From positions 1 through 46,836 of the IMG/VR virus record IMGVR_UViG_3300049830_000074: a stretch of DNA of 46,836 nt. One strand, 5' to 3'. Positions 33,007 through 40,615 of this stretch are shown one piece after another. Numbering within the stretch: the stretch's first letter is position 1; every line of letters begins with the position of its first letter. A program made the position numbers and the translations under genes. The notes beneath the pieces are model-generated. The model did not search any database and was not told the DNA's origin. It was given only the letters and a program-made list of their open reading frames with translations. Source of the stretch: a virus.

Positions 33007-34564
33007 TTTCGTCCTTCGGTACGTCAATCATCATTTGCTGCATTTCCTGTTCGTGCTCACGGTCGCCGGGACCACCCGGCACGACTTCCGGCATACCGTT
33101 ATAGCCTGAATCGGGGTCGTTCACCAGCCGTTGACGCGCATCGAAGCCGTCGATAGCACCAGAGTTGATAAGGATGGCATCGGTTTCGGCCTTGGTTTTG
33201 TTCAACGTCGCTTGTTCTTCCGCCGTTGGTGAATCGCAAGGTTTCCATGTGATTTCGGTGCTGAATGGCGCAACGCCCATTTTGGGGGCAATGATGCTGC
33301 GAATCACAAGCAGGTGATGACGTTCAATCAGCGGCGCGAGTTCGTTTTCCTGAATGGATTCGAGATACTCGTGATAGCTGGCTTCCTCGTATTCCCCCGT
33401 GGCATTGAAACCCTTGGGGGTTGTGCCGAGCAGTTTGGTGGCAGGAACGTCAGCAGCAGCCGCTACGAGTTGATATTGCGTCATGATGGTTTCATCCAGT
33501 GAAGCGAGCGTGGTGTCGAATTGCTGTAACTCCTCACCCTCCCCGATGACTTTAATCCCGAAGTTGTTCTGATAGCTGGCCCAAATCTCCATCTTCTGCG
33601 AGAATTCCACTGGGTTCGCCAGCGCCTTCGTCACATCGGTTTTGATGGAGGTCAGCCGCTTGCTCATCGCCAACATGGGGGCTTCGTTCGCCGTGCGCTC
33701 CGCCGCGTAGACGCGCTCGAATATCTTCTGCGGTGTCGGGATGCCGCCGTAAAGATACGATGGCTTGAGGATGTCCGTCACTTCATCCCCGTTGCGCATG
33801 ATGACGAAATGCGTTTTGTGGATGCGCTTGCCGTTCACCCGCCACCATGTCGGTTCGTAAAACTCACCCGATGCTGGATTTGCCGCCGCGTTGCCGTCGA
33901 GTTCGGGCGCAACCCAATAGGGGTCGATTTGCACGATGCCGCGATAACTACCGGGCTTCACACCATCGGGATTGAAGGGCAACTCGTAGTCGATACCGTC
34001 CACGATGAACAGCGCATGGCGGATGCCGAAGATACGCCCGTTCTTGATGAATTCGATACATTTCTTTTTCAGCTTGAAGCGTTTGTCCAGCTTGCGCATG
34101 GAGTCAAAAACCTTTGGGTCGAGGTCTTCACCATCATTCGAAGTGATTTCCCAACCGTGGCGAACAGCATCCCTACCGGGCATGGTGCACGCCTTGTCGA
34201 TGAGCCAGTTTTGGGCAAGGATGGCGCAGGTTTGCCAGCCGATGAAACCTTGCGCGGCGTACCATTCAAGCTGTGCGAGGGGGAGATAACCCCCAGTGTT
34301 TGCCACCATCTTCGCGGTGCTTAAATCGGGGTATGCTTCATCCATCGCGTGCGTGACACCGCCGATGGGCGCGCCAGTAGAATCAACAGCCTTGAAACTC
34401 TCGATGCCGCGTTGGAAGGATTTGCGCAGGGCGTTCTGCATACGAATTTGCTCGCTCATTTGCGACGGCGGTGTGATTTGAGTCGTGAAGAAGCCGGAAC
34501 GCACAGGCAATTCGGCTTTCTCGACTTGGGGCGCTTGCCCGAACAACCAATTTCTCAATCCCAT
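32951..34564 (-). CDS. Portal protein (DUF1073)
   Basis: A 537-aa portal from ATG 34564 (preceded by AGGGGG). It has the DUF1073 portal pattern: [52 protein letters not shown] and [26 protein letters not shown] followed by [16 protein letters not shown]. The C-terminal ~50 residues are charged and extend over the start of the minor head gene. The frame is open 44 codons upstream of the chosen start but there is no ribosome site there. Confidence 0.93.
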   Translation of the reverse strand: MGLRNWLFGQAPQVEKAELPVRSGFFTTQITPPSQMSEQIRMQNALRKSFQRGIESFKAVDSTGAPIGGVTHAMDEAYPDLSTAKMVANTGGYLPLAQLEWYAAQGFIGWQTCAILAQNWLIDKACTMPGRDAVRHGWEITSNDGEDLDPKVFDSMRKLDKRFKLKKKCIEFIKNGRIFGIRHALFIVDGIDYELPFNPDGVKPGSYRGIVQIDPYWVAPELDGNAAANPASGEFYEPTWWRVNGKRIHKTHFVIMRNGDEVTDILKPSYLYGGIPTPQKIFERVYAAERTANEAPMLAMSKRLTSIKTDVTKALANPVEFSQKMEIWASYQNNFGIKVIGEGEELQQFDTTLASLDETIMTQYQLVAAAADVPATKLLGTTPKGFNATGEYEEASYHEYLESIQENELAPLIERHHLLVIRSIIAPKMGVAPFSTEITWKPCDSPTAEEQATLNKTKAETDAILINSGAIDGFDARQRLVNDPDSGYNGMPEVVPGGPGDREHEQEMQQMMIDVPKDENDKTPDNEEASVGGEAKA

Positions 34565-34613
34565 GTAGCCCCCTGAGTTATTAAAGTTAGCACACTTGAA
34601 TACTTTGAGCAAT

Positions 34614-35984
34614 CTAGCTGAAAAAGCCCTTCGGTTTCTGCTTGATGCGCTTGCCAAGAGCGTAACGAACGGCATCCCAACCGTGATTATCTGCATCCAC
34701 TGGAATAGGCAATATTTCTTGCGTGACCTTATCGAGTTTCCACGAATACAGCTTGGCTTCTTTCACCATGTTCGGGCAGTGTGTTGAATGAATGACGATG
34801 CGCTTGTAAGATTTGAGGAAGCCGATTCCGTCCTCGACGCTACCCGGCCATTTCTCCGCTGACACAATATCGAAGCCCTTGCGTTTGATGTGCGACACAG
34901 TTTCCGGCCTCGCGCTGTCAGCCTCAATGCGCCACTTGCGAGCCGTAGGGATGCTATCGAACAACGCGGGGATTTCGTCAAGTTCCACCCCGTAGCCAAA
35001 CGCCTCGCGGTCGATGAACAGTTCCTTGCCGTCGGGTGATTCAAAACACCGCACAAGCGCCGTGGGGTCGTTCGCATAGCCCCAATCGGCCCCGTGCATG
35101 AATTCTGCGGTCGCGGGCGTTTCAAACTCCTCGAAGTAACACCGCGCACCGAAGATGGATGTGATGGAGATTTTGCGCGGCATCCCCAACCATACGTTGT
35201 CATAATCCAATTGGGCTTGTTCGCGTTCCTCGTCGGTGCGGGCGCGCGCGATGACGGCCAGCGAATCCTGACGTTCTTCCTCCAACTCAGCAGGGAAGAA
35301 TGGGTTCTGGTCGTAGTTAATGTGGCGGATGATGCTGTTGCGCGGCGGGTTGACGGTGAATTTAACGTGCGTGGGCGCGTCTTCGGCATCGGGGTTATAA
35401 TCCACCCATATTTCTGATTTGCCCGCGCGAATGGTGGGCGTGAGGACGCGCCACGACTTCTTGCCCATCTTGTGTGCCTCGGCGCACCACACGATGGTCA
35501 CGCCTTCCATCGACTTCGCGTTATCCACCGTTTTGTCGTTCAAGCCACGAAAGAAGAACACGCTCCCGCTGACCTTCGACCGAATGTGTGTTTTGGTTAT
35601 GTCGTAAAAATCCGAATACCCAAGCACAGCGATTTGTTGCACCAGCAATTCGTAAACCGATTCCTCGATGGAATTCTGCACGTCACGAGTGCACATGATG
35701 CGATGGGTTTGAACGTGCGCGCGGTAAAGCAACACGCGGGCGAACGACCATGAAGCGCCTTTGCCTCGGCCTCCGTAAACTACTTTATAGCGAGATTGCT
35801 CATAGAGAAAATCATAAGCCTTCGGGATTATCGGCTTCTGTGCTTTCCCCATCTTGTCACGCAAAAGGTTCTTCGCTGCCTCCCGCCGTTGTATCTCCAT
35901 CCCCAAGTTGAGGCCAGCTTTCACCAGTTGCGAGGGACTCAATGGCGGCGGCGACTTGTTTGAATTGCTCAAATAACTCGCCAT
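34614..35984 (-). CDS. terL: Terminase large subunit (PBSX-like)
   Basis: A 456-aa ATPase/nuclease that packages DNA. ATPase: adenine/Walker-A region [11 protein letters not shown] (71-79) and Walker-B-like [10 protein letters not shown] (162-171). Nuclease: [10 protein letters not shown] (Asp300), EADSARPE (Asp356) and the C-terminal [15 protein letters not shown] (Asp432/Asp437). Both ATPase motifs are atypical: the Walker-A lysine is shifted and the usual EEA of Walker B is AEA. The start at 35984 has AGGAG seven bases upstream and overlaps the upstream gene by 128 bases; starts at 35900 or 35852 lack a good site. Confidence 0.93.
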   Translation of the reverse strand: MASYLSNSNKSPPPLSPSQLVKAGLNLGMEIQRREAAKNLLRDKMGKAQKPIIPKAYDFLYEQSRYKVVYGGRGKGASWSFARVLLYRAHVQTHRIMCTRDVQNSIEESVYELLVQQIAVLGYSDFYDITKTHIRSKVSGSVFFFRGLNDKTVDNAKSMEGVTIVWCAEAHKMGKKSWRVLTPTIRAGKSEIWVDYNPDAEDAPTHVKFTVNPPRNSIIRHINYDQNPFFPAELEEERQDSLAVIARARTDEEREQAQLDYDNVWLGMPRKISITSIFGARCYFEEFETPATAEFMHGADWGYANDPTALVRCFESPDGKELFIDREAFGYGVELDEIPALFDSIPTARKWRIEADSARPETVSHIKRKGFDIVSAEKWPGSVEDGIGFLKSYKRIVIHSTHCPNMVKEAKLYSWKLDKVTQEILPIPVDADNHGWDAVRYALGKRIKQKPKGFFS

Positions 35985-36363
35985 CGCTCATCTCCTGAAT
36001 TGCTGCAATATCGGCGTTGATGTTTGTTTGCACCAGCATACCGTCAATTTGTTCGTTCACCATTCGATTTGCCTGAATGTCGCCGTTCAATGCCTTGGTG
36101 AACACCGCGAGCGCCGCGCCTTGGGCGAACGTTCGTTTGCGGGGCAGAACGCGCTTCACAGAATTCTTGTCGTCAGCATCATACGTTTGCGCTCCGATAT
36201 AGCGCATGGCGTTGCGATGCGACCACGGCTTCGATGCGCCTTCGATGTGCTGCGATTGTTTATTGCCCCCCGGTTGGCCGAACTGCGTGGGCTTCTCCGA
36301 TTTCGCCAGCGCGTCACGCTGCCGCTGTTGGGGTGTTCGTTCTTCTGTGGGTTCGTCGGTCAT
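35857..36363 (-). CDS. Probable terminase small subunit
   Basis: A 168-aa protein directly upstream of and overlapping terL. The N-terminal part (FGQPGGNKQ, SHRNAMRYIGAQTYD) and the helical RTFAQGAALAVFTKAL segment resemble DNA-binding small terminase or DUF5681-like proteins; the C-terminal half is acidic ([20 protein letters not shown]). Position is the strongest argument; the sequence itself is only suggestive. Confidence 0.72.
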   Translation of the reverse strand: MTDEPTEERTPQQRQRDALAKSEKPTQFGQPGGNKQSQHIEGASKPWSHRNAMRYIGAQTYDADDKNSVKRVLPRKRTFAQGAALAVFTKALNGDIQANRMVNEQIDGMLVQTNINADIAAIQEMSDGELFEQFKQVAAAIESLATGESWPQLGDGDTTAGGSEEPFA

Positions 36364-36752
36364 TTTAGTACCTTATGTTGTTCCGCCATCATTCTATTTG
36401 GCTTAGAACCTTGGCGCAATGGTAAAGGTTCTGAGCCGCTACACGGGAAAAACACCTCATTTATTAACAAGCACCCGCAATCATACTCTTTATTTTTTAG
36501 TTTTTTCTTTAACTTTTTAATTCTTTTGGCAGAATGATGAGGATTGCGCGTCATGCGTTTCTTGCCATTATGCAGCATCATGTGGTCAGCACCCCAAATA
36601 AGCACAAGATTGAACGGGTCGTTATTCCCGTGGTCGCCGTCAAGATGATGTATATCGAACCCGCGCTTCAAAAGCGTCATCAATTCGAATACATCCATGC
36701 TTGAATTATCCGATAACCAAGCGTAATGATAAGGCTCTAGCTTACGTGACAT
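36360..36752 (-). CDS. HNH endonuclease next to the terminase genes
   Basis: A 130-aa protein with an HNH core at residues 33-62: DIHHLDGDHGNNDPFNL and IWGADHMMLHNG. A basic Lys-rich stretch follows (KRIKKLKKKLKNKEYDC) and then a Cys-Gly-Cys element. HNH proteins beside terminases assist specific DNA cleavage during packaging (e.g. HK97 gp74). It overlaps the small terminase start by ATGA and the GNAT gene end by 16 bases, so it is co-transcribed. A homing role cannot be ruled out. Confidence 0.85.
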   Translation of the reverse strand: MSRKLEPYHYAWLSDNSSMDVFELMTLLKRGFDIHHLDGDHGNNDPFNLVLIWGADHMMLHNGKKRMTRNPHHSAKRIKKLKKKLKNKEYDCGCLLINEVFFPCSGSEPLPLRQGSKPNRMMAEQHKVLK

Positions 36753-37153
36753 TGTGATTCCTCAGGTTGATAACGGTAAGAAAACGTTTTCACCTTTTTG
36801 CGAAAGCCTGTGTCGCGTGTCATGTTACCGCCACCTGATGCTGTATCATACGCGATTTTCTCAAGTTTCCAATTTTTATCATTTGCGCGTGATTTTACCA
36901 TGACCAAATTACTTAATTTGGCAAACAATTCATGGCCTTCGCAAAGAATTTCTGCTGTTTTATTTACCAATTTCATGCCAAGCCCGAAGCCGCAAAAGTC
37001 AGGATGGATGACGGTGCGATTGCTGTGCAGCTTGCGCGGTTCGTTTTTGTCGCGCCACGGCGTGTATTCCGCCCAGCATTGAAAACCGACTTGTTCTTGC
37101 CCAACAAATAAACCATAAGTTTTGATGTAACCACCGGGCAAATTCTCGTTCAA
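36737..37153 (-). CDS. GNAT acetyltransferase-like domain, probably 3' part of an ATPase-GNAT fusion
   Basis: Taken alone this frame can only start at TTG 37153, overlapping the ATPase stop (TTGA), with no ribosome site. It contains the GNAT motif-A region SNRTVIHPDFCGFGLGMKLV (acyl-CoA loop FGLG). The same frame stays open upstream to about 37255 and there encodes IRECDKRTWRYFSKYHYLNE, which fits the missing start of the GNAT domain as found in COG2401 proteins. So the true product is probably ATPase-GNAT made by a -1 frame change at the T9 tract 37238-37246. The substrate is unknown; the GNAT-fold Mom protein of phage Mu modifies adenine, which is suggestive only. Confidence 0.8.
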   Translation of the reverse strand: MNENLPGGYIKTYGLFVGQEQVGFQCWAEYTPWRDKNEPRKLHSNRTVIHPDFCGFGLGMKLVNKTAEILCEGHELFAKLSNLVMVKSRANDKNWKLEKIAYDTASGGGNMTRDTGFRKKVKTFSYRYQPEESQCHVS

Positions 37154-37863
37154 ATAGTGATACTTGCTAAAATAGCGCCAAGTGCGCTTGTCGCATTCTC
37201 GAATGTCGAATTGGATTCGCTCGGTTCGTTTGAAGTCAAAAAAAAAGCACGTCGGTCAATGTACTCGGCTTTGTTGCAATCAATTATCCAACACGGGTTA
37301 AGCCATTCTATTACATCGTAATGACACGAAAGCAACACCACTTTCTTGCCGCTGCGACGCGCAATCTTTTGCACGGTGTGCGCCATTGCCTTCGCCACGG
37401 TGCGGTCGACCACCGAAGTAAATTCATCAATCACGATTGTTTCGTCATTCGATGCGAGGCGCAAAGCTATTTCAGCGCGTGCTTGTTGCCCGTTGCTCAA
37501 TGTGGCGGCGGGCCTTATCCAGCACGTCACGCTCGACAACCCCGCGCCGCCTAACGCCGCCGCGCAATCGTCAAACGTCATGCTTTGCGGGAATTGCTCA
37601 ATCACAGGCAGGGCCTTATCCAGCACGTCACGGAAGCAATCACCGAATATCTGGCGCGCAAGCGTCGTCTTGCCTGAGCCTGATGCGCCCACTATCAGCC
37701 CGACGTTGTAGGGCGTGTTTAAATCGGCTTCAATATGCAGCGCGTGCGTCAGCTTTTTCGCCACATCAAGGTCGGTGCTGTTCGCGGCTTTGATGCAACG
37801 GAAGCTGTTCGAAGGCTGCGCGCTCAACAAAACGTCATAGGATTTCAGGACAGAAGTTTGCAT
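37150..37863 (-). CDS. ABC-type ATPase (COG2401-like), associated with ParB and GNAT
   Basis: A 237-aa ATPase from ATG 37863 (GGGAG upstream). All ABC motifs are present: Walker A GASGSGKTT (59-67), signature LSNGQQAR (122-129), Walker B TIVIDE (142-147), D-loop and H-switch SCHYD (His181). No membrane domain is encoded nearby, so it is not a transporter. It overlaps the ParB-like gene by 19 bases and the GNAT frame downstream. Its last ~29 residues (after the T9 tract) are low in structure and are probably a by-product of reading the wrong frame; in the COG2401 family the ATPase is fused to an acetyltransferase. Confidence 0.85.
   Translation of the reverse strand: MQTSVLKSYDVLLSAQPSNSFRCIKAANSTDLDVAKKLTHALHIEADLNTPYNVGLIVGASGSGKTTLARQIFGDCFRDVLDKALPVIEQFPQSMTFDDCAAALGGAGLSSVTCWIRPAATLSNGQQARAEIALRLASNDETIVIDEFTSVVDRTVAKAMAHTVQKIARRSGKKVVLLSCHYDVIEWLNPCWIIDCNKAEYIDRRAFFLTSNEPSESNSTFENATSALGAILASITI
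37238..37246 (-). other. T9 tract at the ATPase/GNAT frame junction
   Basis: On the minus strand the ATPase codons read GCT TTT TTT TTG ACT, containing T TTT TTT. A -1 shift anywhere in the tract joins the ATPase at Phe208 to FDFKRTERIQFDIRECDKRT and on into the GNAT domain, giving about 375 aa. It could be programmed ribosomal frameshifting, polymerase slippage, a real inactivating indel, or a one-base sequencing/assembly error in a homopolymer (T10 would give one open frame). Confidence 0.75.
37510..37632. repeat. 22-bp direct repeat inside the ATPase gene
   Basis: The 22-base sequence beginning GGGCCTTATCCAGCACGTCA occurs at 37510-37531 and again at 37611-37632. The spacing of 101 bp is not a multiple of three, so the two copies are read in different frames: one as part of VTCWIRP just before the ABC signature, the other as RDVLDKAL. 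Recombination between copies would delete 101 bp and frameshift the gene. Confidence 0.9.
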
Positions 37864-38411
37864 GGCAACTCCCGCGTTTGCATTTCTTCGAAAAACGATT
37901 GTTGCTGTTCTTCGTCCGGCAATTCCACCAAACACACAAATCCGTCGGTGTCTGTAATGGCTGGGTTTTCTTGTCGATTTGACTTGGGCAACACATCCAT
38001 CCCGTATTCTTCAAGTTCAACGCCGACATAATCCTGTTCCACGATTTCAATATCCCACTCACCGAAATGCGTGTTGTCGGTTATCATGATTTCTTTGAAC
38101 TCGGCCTCGGTGAGCGCACGGTCGGGGATGCTGACATAAACCTCGTCGATTCCTAATTCTTTCAACGCGCGGATTCTTACGTGGCCCCCGATAATTCGAC
38201 CATCAAGCGTGGCGGTGATGGGCTTGTGAAACCCCACACGGGCAATCGAGCGTTTCAGTTTCTCGAAATCCTCTGGCGTTATTTTGCGCGGGTTGCGCTC
38301 GTACGGGATGAGGCTATCGACGCGGGATTTGACCACAGCCCATTGTATTTGCTTAGAAACGCCTGACTCGTTTTCTAAACGGATTGTTTTGTCTGTGGTT
38401 TTGTTTTCCAT
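37845..38411 (-). CDS. ParB/Srx-domain protein
   Basis: A 188-aa protein with the ParB N-terminal domain: SLIPYERNPRKITPEDFEKL, then SIARVGFHKPITATLDGRII and the conserved GGHVRIRALKELG (75-87; phosphate/CTP-binding-type motif in the family). No helix-turn-helix DNA-binding domain follows, so it is not a chromosome-partition ParB; phage members of this type are predicted nucleases or DNA-associated adaptor proteins. The C-terminal FVCLVELPDEEQQQSFFEEM segment is typical of these phage ParB-like proteins. Overlap with the ATPase gene suggests one functional unit. Confidence 0.88.
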   Translation of the reverse strand: MENKTTDKTIRLENESGVSKQIQWAVVKSRVDSLIPYERNPRKITPEDFEKLKRSIARVGFHKPITATLDGRIIGGHVRIRALKELGIDEVYVSIPDRALTEAEFKEIMITDNTHFGEWDIEIVEQDYVGVELEEYGMDVLPKSNRQENPAITDTDGFVCLVELPDEEQQQSFFEEMQTRELPCKLLS

Positions 38412-38419
38412 TCCTTAAC

Positions 38420-38448
38420 CTTTAACATACCTTGGGTTGGGGTGTCAA
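38420..38448 (-). promoter_or_regulatory. Possible promoter before the ParB-like gene
   Basis: On the minus strand a perfect -35 hexamer TTGACA (38448-38443) is followed 17 bases later by TTAAAG, a weak -10. It lies in one of the few intergenic gaps (38412-38517) and would give a very short leader ahead of ATG 38411. The weak -10 makes this tentative. Confidence 0.3.
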
Positions 38449-38517
38449 TGTTGGTGCACGGTGATGATATTTGGGAAGAATAACTCTAGTCCCCGTTTCC
38501 CACTTCGCTTTCGCATA

Positions 38518-38790
38518 TCACCTGTCTAGCGGAGCCGTGCCTCCCCTTGAGCCATACGGGGTATTTCGGTATTTCGCTTGCCACAGGCGTTCGTTCATTT
38601 CGTTGTGCATGAGCATGAGGGCGATGCGGGTTTCCTCAAGGTGGTGCTTGCCAGTAGCCTCCGTCATGTCCTCAAAAACGGCGATGCGCTCGTGGAGTTC
38701 CTCGTCGGTGCAGAGTTTGAACAGCGCCGACATTTTGCGTTTGCCGTCGATGGCCTTGAGGGTTTCGAGTTCTTCGCTGGTTAGCTGCAT
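38518..38790 (-). CDS. Hypothetical protein, 90 aa
   Basis: A charged helical protein (LTSEELETLKAIDGKRKM, CTDEELHERIAVFEDMTE) ending in a basic, probably flexible tail. No family is recognised. The start overlaps the end of the replication-region gene upstream by ten bases. It is the last gene before the gap that precedes the ParB/ATPase/GNAT cassette. Confidence 0.72.
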   Translation of the reverse strand: MQLTSEELETLKAIDGKRKMSALFKLCTDEELHERIAVFEDMTEATGKHHLEETRIALMLMHNEMNERLWQAKYRNTPYGSRGGTAPLDR

Positions 38791-39407
38791 GGCAACATCT
38801 TCGTTTCTAGGGTTTCAATCTCTCGCATCGCCGTTTGGCGTTCTTCGTAATCGCACAGCTTGCCAGAAACGTAATTCTCGCAGAAGCGAAGATATTCACG
38901 CTGATTTCCAGTGATGAATTGATTCTCTCGAATCTTTTGGCGGATGCCGATGTAAGCGGGCCAATCGGGTTTCGGTGGCGGTGGGTCGATGATATTCACA
39001 ATGTCAGCAGGGGTTGGAAACTCGTTCGAACGTTTGATGTGTTCCCGAATACCACGCTCGATTTCGGTTATTTCGTAACGGCTTAGAGCGATGTGATGCA
39101 GCTTGATTGCGTTTTCCAATTGTTCCGGCTCCTTGCCGTAAACTCGTAGGCCATCGTAAAGCACCCGCAGGATGTTGGTGAGTTTTTTTTGCCCTTCGTC
39201 ATCCCGTGCCAGCGGCTTAACCGTTGAAATCACCCGCGATTGATTCATGGGCGCGACGGGCAGCGGCATCGGCTCGTTCTGATTTGGTTGGGATACCAGC
39301 GGCGAATATCCTTTGACCTCCAACCCCTGTTTGATTCGGTCGAGAACCGCCGTTAGCGAAGCGTTCCCAGTCGAAGGAGTTTCGATAGGCTGCGATGAAG
39401 TCGTCAT
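38781..39407 (-). CDS. Putative replication accessory (helicase-loader-like) protein, 208 aa
   Basis: It follows the DUF1376 replication gene and overlaps it by 191 bases. The middle is helical (KKLTNILRVLYDGLRVYG, LHHIALSRYEITEIERGIRE) and contains NEFPTPADIVNIIDPP, a Pro-rich element often seen in phage replication proteins that act with helicase. ATG 39407 has AAAGG eight bases upstream; internal starts at 39269 or 39248 would reduce the overlap but lack such a site. Function is inferred from position and the FPTPADI element. Confidence 0.65.
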   Translation of the reverse strand: MTTSSQPIETPSTGNASLTAVLDRIKQGLEVKGYSPLVSQPNQNEPMPLPVAPMNQSRVISTVKPLARDDEGQKKLTNILRVLYDGLRVYGKEPEQLENAIKLHHIALSRYEITEIERGIREHIKRSNEFPTPADIVNIIDPPPPKPDWPAYIGIRQKIRENQFITGNQREYLRFCENYVSGKLCDYEERQTAMREIETLETKMLPCS

Positions 39408-40032
39408 ATTTTTTACCTTTCGATTTGCAATAATCTTTGAATTTTTCCAAAATGAACGTTTCGTCGTGATTGAGATAATACCCCTCGGCTCGTTTTTTTG
39501 CTAACCAATCAGAAATGTGGTCGACCGTCAAATCATCCAAGGCAACTCGCGCCCGCGTTTTATTCTCTTTCTTCTCTTTCTTATGTTCTGTTCTGTTATG
39601 TTCAGCTTTCTGTTGGGTTATGAAATCAAAAGCGACAGGTTTATTTGTTTGTTCATTCAATGCGTTATCATTTTCGAGATTTGTTTTTGGCCTTCCTCCT
39701 TTGCGCCCGTTCTCGATCGCTTTCGTGATTCTAGCGTCGTGCAAACCCAATTCTGCATCGCAAAAATCATGACGTAAAAAACCCAGTGGGTTATCGCTGG
39801 GTTTGAAGTAGGTTTTGATTTGGTTTTTTATCGCGTCCCATTCTTCACGCCCCACGCCCACGATACGAGCGAGCGCCGCGTCATTGTCGGGCAATGGCTG
39901 TTTCGTTGTCATGTAATGGTCGATTAAGCGCCTGTAAGCGCCATCTTCGGCAAGCGTCAAGTGCTGCGTGGCTCCCGCGTAAAGCGAAGGAAACCATGAA
40001 TAATAAAAATGGCCAGCTTTGGATTTTGGCAT
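39217..40032 (-). CDS. DUF1376 replication initiation (O-like) protein
   Basis: A 271-aa protein from ATG 40032, with GAGG seven bases before it. The DUF1376 domain spans residues ~8-115 (FYYSWFPSLYAGATQHLTLA, GAYRRLIDHYM, GFLRHDFCD, then AIENGRKGGRPK). A Lys/Glu-rich linker and a C-terminal DnaT/helicase-interaction-like part (TFILEKFKDYCKSKGKKYDD, FIAAYRNSFDWERF) follow. It probably binds the origin and recruits host helicase. The ribosome site lies inside a long inverted repeat (see 40039-40097), implying translational control. Confidence 0.85.
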   Translation of the reverse strand: MPKSKAGHFYYSWFPSLYAGATQHLTLAEDGAYRRLIDHYMTTKQPLPDNDAALARIVGVGREEWDAIKNQIKTYFKPSDNPLGFLRHDFCDAELGLHDARITKAIENGRKGGRPKTNLENDNALNEQTNKPVAFDFITQQKAEHNRTEHKKEKKENKTRARVALDDLTVDHISDWLAKKRAEGYYLNHDETFILEKFKDYCKSKGKKYDDFIAAYRNSFDWERFANGGSRPNQTGVGGQRIFAAGIPTKSERADAAARRAHESIAGDFNG

Positions 40033-40038
40033 AATGAA

Positions 40039-40097
40039 CCTCGCAAGATGGTTAAGGGGTAGGAATACGCCACCTTGCGAGTCCCGCAACCTACCCC
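40039..40097 (-). promoter_or_regulatory. Structured leader (interleaved inverted repeats) of the replication gene
   Basis: On the minus strand, GGGGTAGG (40097-40090) is complementary to CCTACCCC (40063-40056), and CTCGCAAGGTGG (40081-40070) is complementary to CCATCTTGCGAG (40051-40040; one G-T). The arms are interleaved, as in an H-type pseudoknot, and the last arm contains the GAGG ribosome site of ATG 40032. A third short pairing (TTGCG with CGCAA around GGACT) competes for the same arm, so a switch between open and closed forms is possible. Confidence 0.7.
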
Positions 40098-40125
40098 ACG
40101 GTTTTTACGCCGCCCGTATGTCATA

Positions 40126-40155
40126 ATTGAACCGTCGTTGGTGCGCAAGTTGCAA
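40126..40155 (-). promoter_or_regulatory. Possible promoter for the replication genes
   Basis: Minus-strand hexamers TTGCAA (40155-40150) and TTCAAT (40131-40126) are 18 bases apart and would start an RNA near 40118, placing the interleaved repeats in its leader. Each hexamer matches the sigma-70 consensus at four of six positions, so this is weak evidence. Confidence 0.3.
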
Positions 40156-40231
40156 AAATGCAATGTAGACAAGTCTGTGAAAACCGCAGCCGTTTGCGGG
40201 TGGCCGGGTGGTATGTTGCAAATATGATGCG

Positions 40232-40615
40232 TTATGTGATGTGAACTTTTACGCTATAAATCGCTTCAAAAATGGCGATGCGCAGCGCAGAGGTGATGTC
40301 CATGTGTCCTTTTTTGTCCTCGATAACCAGTTGCCACTCGCCATTCGTCAACCGACGATAAACGAAATCTGGTGTGTAAACCGCAATCCTGCCCGTGGGC
40401 GTGAGCACCGCGCGCTCCTCGTCAATCCTAAGAGGAAATCGCACCTGCCTTTGCAAATCTTTGACGTGACCGCGTTCCTGTAACGATAAAAGTTCGCACC
40501 AGCGCCGCATTTCGGCTGCCGAGTGGTGTTGGATGCCGTCAGGGCTAGTTCGCTGCTCCTTGGGCTTTATTGTGCGCTGTGCGTGCCATGCTTGACCTTT
40601 GCGAGCGTGGAACAT
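40232..40615 (-). CDS. DUF1064 predicted nuclease
   Basis: A 127-aa protein matching DUF1064, a restriction-endonuclease-like phage family: an N-terminal basic segment (KPKEQRTSPDGIQHHSAAEM), HVKDLQRQVRFPL, then YTPDFVYRRL and LVIEDKKGHMDI. The acidic and lysine residues of PDFVY and IEDKKG form the PD-(D/E)xK core. It could act as a Holliday-junction or flap nuclease in replication/recombination; the substrate is not known. The start overlaps the previous stop (TAATG). Confidence 0.87.
   Translation of the reverse strand: MFHARKGQAWHAQRTIKPKEQRTSPDGIQHHSAAEMRRWCELLSLQERGHVKDLQRQVRFPLRIDEERAVLTPTGRIAVYTPDFVYRRLTNGEWQLVIEDKKGHMDITSALRIAIFEAIYSVKVHIT

Noticed and set aside
37315-37800. + strand frames opposite the ABC ATPase gene
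   Set aside because: The minus-strand protein has all ABC motifs; the + frames are Arg/His/Cys-rich shadows.
37150-37863. ABC ATPase as a transporter component
   Set aside because: No membrane-spanning permease or binding-protein gene is nearby; the motif pattern and neighbouring GNAT fit the soluble COG2401 type.
37845-38411. ParB as part of a plasmid partition system
   Set aside because: There is no ParA-type ATPase; the adjacent ATPase has the ABC signature, and the ParB-like protein lacks a helix-turn-helix domain.
39957-40172. A 71-aa minus-strand frame across the replication-gene leader
   Set aside because: It overlaps the start of the DUF1376 gene and the structured leader, is Arg/Cys-rich, and has no ribosome site.
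40098-40231. Replication origin in the intergenic gap before the replication gene
   Set aside because: There are short hairpins (for example TTGCA/TGCAA near 40150) but no set of direct-repeat iterons or AT-rich unwinding region that would support the call.
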